Below, in pieces: positions 7,478 through 9,933 of a stretch of DNA of 9,933 bases (its first letter is position 1; each line of letters begins with the position of its first letter). This stretch comes from Rhodocyclaceae bacterium UBA5602 (lineage in GTDB: Bacteria; Pseudomonadota; Gammaproteobacteria; Burkholderiales; Rhodocyclaceae), in NCBI GenBank assembly GCA_002424865.1, contig DILC01000028.1, forward strand, positions 1 through 9,933, given 5' to 3'. The notes beneath the pieces were generated by a model. It searched no databases. It was given only the letters and a program-made list of their open reading frames with translations, and was not told the DNA's origin. A program made the translations under genes and the position numbers.

Positions 7478-7598
7478 CCTAAAAACTGCAGTTGGACGCA
7501 TCCGAGTGCGCTCACCCGGTGATGTTCGCAAATAGCACGAAAGTCATTCGCCATTAGTCGGTTGAACATCTGATCAGCGGTCAACTGCGGTTTCTAGG
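7478..7598. mobile_element. 121-bp MITE-like element with IS1380-like ends, inserted between tmoB and tmoC
   Basis: The ends are inverted repeats: CCTAAAAACTGCAGTTG starts at 7478, and its counterpart read from 7598 on the other strand is CCTAGAAACCGCAGTTG. Over 22 positions 18 match. Directly outside, TTGAA occurs on both sides in the same orientation (7473-7477 and 7599-7603), as a 5-bp target site duplication would. The interior has no reading frame of note but a second inverted pair, GATGTTC (7521-7527) and GAACATC (7564-7570). Non-autonomous elements (MITEs) have this build. Ends beginning CCTAGA/CCTAAA and a 5-bp duplication recall IS1380-family elements such as ISEcp1; that family link is inference. 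Removing the element and one TTGAA would leave a 62-bp spacer, normal for this operon. Confidence 0.75.
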
Positions 7599-7624
7599 TT
7601 GAATAGTCCCGCCGAGGCAGCTGG

Positions 7625-7879
7625 TTACTCCCAGACCACTTCAATGCACTCCATCGGTTTTAGGCCCGCATCACAAACTTTCAATGTTTTCGGGAAAGGC
7701 TCCGCTGAGCCTTGACGACGGACTCTCATGCCACATCCTGGGCGGGCGGCAACACGTCGCCCAACGGAGTGGTAAGCCGCGGCGACGGCTACCTCATCCA
7801 TGGTGCTTTCCGTATCCACAGAAATAAGCTGCAGAACAAAATCGCCTTGAAAATTTGACGTTAAAGGAAATTGCGCCAT
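7625..7879 (-). CDS. tmoB: Monooxygenase hydroxylase, gamma subunit (TmoB-like)
   Basis: This 84-residue protein is the small gamma subunit of the diiron hydroxylase, with a ubiquitin-like fold in solved family members and a structural role. It matches TmoB in length and pattern: FPLTSNFQGDFVLQLISVD at 4-22, MDEVAVAAAYHSVGRRVA at 28-45, the MRVRR strand, then EPFPKTLKVCDAGLKPMECIEVVW at the C-terminus. The ATG at 7879 follows GAGGAG at 10-nt spacing. It is the second gene of the operon, 120 bp after the alpha gene. Within that gap, near 7973-7984, there is a small CAGG-GAAT-CCTG hairpin but no terminator. Confidence 0.93.
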   Translation of the reverse strand: MAQFPLTSNFQGDFVLQLISVDTESTMDEVAVAAAYHSVGRRVAARPGCGMRVRRQGSAEPFPKTLKVCDAGLKPMECIEVVWE

Positions 7880-7999
7880 TTTTTATAAACTCCTCTTGTA
7901 TTGGTTAAAGAGTGAATGCGAAGGAACACTAAAGAAGGAAGAAGGCTGCTTAAATACAGATAAGCATGCCTTCAGGATTCCCTGCGGAGTTATGTGGTT

Positions 8000-9502
8000 T
8001 TATGCAGCGGCCTTTTGACGGGCGGCGCGAATCTTTTCCACCCACGCATAGTTATGCGCATCGTCACCTATCTCACCTGGTTGAAGACTCATATAGGCAA
8101 GTGCACCTTCGAGGGTCGGCGGCTGAATCATGCCTGCGGCGAATCGATCAATCAGCGACAGATGGCCAGCGTAACGCTCCGGTTCTTCTTCAAAGCACCA
8201 TTTGCAACCCTCCGAGCAAAAGTGGTAGCTCCTGCCTTTGTATTCCAACGGGAAATCACGAACTTTCCAGGCAGGCCCCGGAACCGAAGCAATGGGTAAT
8301 TGGCACATGTTGCAAAGCATGGGCAGGGTTTCTGGATAGGTGAGATCCTTTCTCCCTTCCAGCAAGTTATCGGTGATGACATCCCATACCGCACCGAAGT
8401 TCTCTGACCATCCCGGGTATTTTTCCTCAAGCCATGCACGATCTTCAGGAGTAACGCCCGCCGGGTTATTCCACCACATGATGGGACGCCAGAACCAGAA
8501 GCCCATTTGCATGGCATGGCTGGCATTATCCAGGTCGGCAACCAACTGATCCCAATACCAGGGTTTATCCAGCCCCAAGTCCAGCAATGCACGTTCAAAC
8601 TGGCTCACAATCCATTCCAGCATGAACTCTTTGAAGGACATTTTGCGCTCAGCCACCGGCGTAAAATAATCCATCGCGGCGCCTGTCACCGCAGCAAACA
8701 GTTTCCACGCCCGCCAGATCATCATATCGATCACCCGCTGAGCTTCTTTCTTTTTCCCATTGGCAATCAATATTGAAACCAGCGGCCCACCGATTTGCGC
8801 ATGACGGGATTCATCCGTCTGGATACTCGAAATCATGTTCGAGAACGTCCAATCACCGACTTTTGCGGCATCTGCGGCAAGCCCCAGAAACTGCATGTTG
8901 GTAAATCCTGTTTCAAAAGCAAAGGTTAACCCCAAAGCGACTTCTGACGCACCGCGCGTTACCATCATGTCATCAAACAGATGGCGCGCCGCCACAATAG
9001 CCCAATGATTGGTATCGGCGGATTTGTGCGCCCAGTCGAACTGGCGGTCTTTAGAACAAAGCTCGTGCGGGAAATAGAGTTGAAGCTGCGCATGACGCAT
9101 TTCATCCAGCATGCCCAGTGTGGCCATGTTGCGCATGCCAGGGGCTTTGCCGAAGCGCGCCATGCGCGCTTCGGCCGTAGAGGCGGAATATTCAGCACGG
9201 GGAAAAGCGCCATAATGAAGCTTTAGTACCGATTGCCAGCCCGGATCGGATTTTTCATATATCTGGCCGCGCTCAAGCGCGGCCTTGATTGAGTAGACGC
9301 CAGCGTCTTTTTCTCTTTGAACTTTTACATACTCTGGATAAGTCTGCTTGTAGGGCTCATCATAGCCCTCCCAGTCGGACAGGGGAATGCCCATACTGCC
9401 AGACATTTCCGGCGGGAACAATTCATCTTCTTGAACATAGCTTGGCATCCAATTTGTTGTCCGCGCAAGATTGTACCAATCCAGTCTGCCTAGTATCGCC
9501 AC
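8000..9502 (-). CDS. tmoA: Toluene/alkene monooxygenase hydroxylase, alpha (diiron) subunit (TmoA-like)
   Basis: This is the catalytic subunit, which uses a carboxylate-bridged diiron centre to hydroxylate an aromatic ring or epoxidise an alkene. It is 500 residues, like toluene 4-monooxygenase TmoA, and aligns with it without shifts over the first 240 positions. The six iron ligands are present: E104, E134, H137, E197, E231, H234 (two E-x2-H motifs, DEMRH and DESRH). The pocket residues A107, Q141, F176, F196, T201, N202 and F205 agree with TmoA as recalled, while I100 is replaced by F100 and G103 by A103. The C-terminal third has C397-x2-C400 and C429-x3-C433, a set known as a zinc site in phenol hydroxylases. 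The start is GTG 9502 with AGGAG 8 nt upstream. The substrate cannot be assigned; neither isoprene glutathione-transferase genes nor downstream ring-degradation genes are in view. Confidence 0.95.
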   Translation of the reverse strand: MAILGRLDWYNLARTTNWMPSYVQEDELFPPEMSGSMGIPLSDWEGYDEPYKQTYPEYVKVQREKDAGVYSIKAALERGQIYEKSDPGWQSVLKLHYGAFPRAEYSASTAEARMARFGKAPGMRNMATLGMLDEMRHAQLQLYFPHELCSKDRQFDWAHKSADTNHWAIVAARHLFDDMMVTRGASEVALGLTFAFETGFTNMQFLGLAADAAKVGDWTFSNMISSIQTDESRHAQIGGPLVSILIANGKKKEAQRVIDMMIWRAWKLFAAVTGAAMDYFTPVAERKMSFKEFMLEWIVSQFERALLDLGLDKPWYWDQLVADLDNASHAMQMGFWFWRPIMWWNNPAGVTPEDRAWLEEKYPGWSENFGAVWDVITDNLLEGRKDLTYPETLPMLCNMCQLPIASVPGPAWKVRDFPLEYKGRSYHFCSEGCKWCFEEEPERYAGHLSLIDRFAAGMIQPPTLEGALAYMSLQPGEIGDDAHNYAWVEKIRAARQKAAA

Positions 9503-9510
9503 GATTCTCT

Positions 9511-9516
9511 CTCCTC
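9511..9516 (-). promoter_or_regulatory. Shine-Dalgarno of tmoA supporting a GTG start
   Basis: GAGGAG on the minus strand ends 8 nt before the GTG at 9502-9500. This supports initiation at GTG, which gives exactly the length and residue numbering of the TmoA family. Confidence 0.8.
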
Positions 9517-9658
9517 TAATTCGACTATTATTTTGTCGTTGTATGGATAAATAGCTGATCCCGGCCGCTAGCGCGACGCTGAAACGCTAATTTAATCTGC
9601 ACATAAAACCTCGATTTTTGGGTTTTTTCAGGCAGACGGGTCAATGATATTTTTTGTG

Positions 9659-9670
9659 AAAAATATTTTT
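9659..9670. repeat. 12-bp AT palindrome AAAAATATTTTT
   Basis: A perfect A/T dyad directly abuts the TTGAC-type dyad at 9671-9686. It may give curvature or a nucleoid-protein binding site upstream of the operon; only the symmetry is seen. Confidence 0.5.
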
Positions 9671-9686
9671 GTTGACATAGGTCAAC
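9671..9686. promoter_or_regulatory. Candidate FNR/CRP-type operator GTTGACATAGGTCAAC
   Basis: GTTGAC and GTCAAC form a perfect 6-bp dyad around a 4-bp centre. TTGAC-N4-GTCAA has the half-site and 4-bp spacing of FNR/FixK/NNR-type sites in the CRP superfamily. It lies about 170 bp upstream of the tmoA start. Another TTGACC in the same orientation on the minus strand follows 41 bp closer to the gene (near 9644-9639), about four helical turns away. This is a plausible activator site for the operon, inferred from pattern alone. Confidence 0.4.
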
Positions 9687-9909
9687 TGTTTCATTTCTTT
9701 AAAAAAAAATCGTACGGATCGGCGATGCTTTTCATCCTGTCGATTGATGACGAACATAGAAAAAACAAAATCCCTCTCCATTTTCCGCTGTTTTCGAAGC
9801 AACACGCGGCATGGATCAGTTTAATGTTGTCCATCACCATATCGCCAGCGCCGACTTTTTCGCGCGATTCCACCCTTGTCTTAACATTGCGACCTGATCG
9901 GCATAGGAG

Positions 9910-9927
9910 GCAGCCATTATCGGCTGC
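9910..9927. repeat. Short hairpin at the right edge
   Basis: GCAGCC (9910-9915) and GGCTGC (9922-9927) form a 6-bp stem with the loop ATTATC. It could be part of a terminator of a neighbouring gene, but the window ends before a T-run could be seen. Confidence 0.3.
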
Positions 9928-9933
9928 GCCCCT

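Larger units (their letters stand above)
9503..9933. other. AT-rich region upstream of the monooxygenase operon; no convincing gene
   Basis: This 431-bp stretch holds the leader and presumably the promoter of the minus-strand operon. From the operon outward I see the ribosome-binding site, a GC-rich patch with CGCTAGCG-like repeats near 9564-9590, an A/T-tract region (9600-9710) with two adjacent dyads, and, at the right edge, a GCAGCC/GGCTGC hairpin (9910-9927). No good sigma-70 pair and no GG-N10-GC sigma-54 site were found on the minus strand. An open frame at 9873-9691 (-) of 60 codons starts with GTG, ends in a poly-Phe/Lys tract made by the A-run, and resembles nothing I know. Confidence 0.5.

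Noticed and set aside
9540..9640. Sigma-54 promoter for the operon
   Set aside because: GG and GC pairs occur at 8- and 9-nt spacing on the minus strand, but not the required 10, and the flanking consensus bases are absent.
9691..9873. 60-codon minus-strand open frame upstream of the monooxygenase operon
   Set aside because: It starts at GTG without a ribosome-binding site, ends in a run created by an A-tract, overlaps the putative operator region, and the product resembles no protein I know.
1..9933. CRISPR arrays, tRNA or rRNA genes
   Set aside because: No regularly spaced repeats and no tRNA- or rRNA-like sequence were seen on either strand.

Overview
The window carries five minus-strand genes for most of a four-component (toluene/alkene-type) diiron monooxygenase, lying beside three plus-strand genes: a PhoX-type phosphatase, the RecQ helicase and a nitronate-monooxygenase-like flavoprotein. 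Gene types, protein sequences and a moderate-to-high GC content suggest a betaproteobacterium. This is an impression from the proteins; the genus cannot be named from the sequence alone.

Layout. 19-1914 (+): a Tat-exported PhoX/DUF839 phosphatase whose frame is open to the left edge. 2137-4026 (+): full-length RecQ with helicase, zinc/RQC and HRDC parts. 4211-5458 (+): FMN-dependent nitronate monooxygenase/2-nitropropane dioxygenase-like protein with a C-terminal four-cysteine cluster. 5459-5702: convergent spacer holding a strong rho-independent terminator for the minus-strand operon and a small set of repeats. 5703-9502 (-): operon in the order alpha hydroxylase (tmoA-like), gamma (tmoB-like), Rieske ferredoxin (tmoC-like), effector (tmoD-like), beta hydroxylase (tmoE-like). 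9503-9933: AT-rich upstream region with two adjacent dyads and no convincing gene.

How the genes work together. The alpha, beta and gamma subunits form the (alpha-beta-gamma)2 diiron hydroxylase, the Rieske protein delivers electrons, and the small effector protein couples oxygen activation to substrate oxidation. The usual sixth component, the FAD/[2Fe-2S] NADH reductase (tmoF), is not in the operon: a clean terminator closes transcription 39 bp after the beta-subunit gene. The reductase must come from elsewhere in the genome, or the system is incomplete.

Most notable points: (1) a 121-bp non-coding element with 22-bp imperfect terminal inverted repeats and a 5-bp TTGAA target duplication sits inside the operon between the gamma and ferredoxin genes (a MITE-like insertion with IS1380-like ends); (2) the operon lacks a reductase gene; (3) the alpha subunit has Phe at the gate position 100 and Ala at 103, beside a fully conserved diiron site; (4) the same subunit has a phenol-hydroxylase-like CxxC...CxxxC cysteine set absent from the classical toluene 4-monooxygenase alpha subunit as I recall it; (5) an FNR/CRP-type dyad TTGAC-N4-GTCAA lies upstream of the operon.
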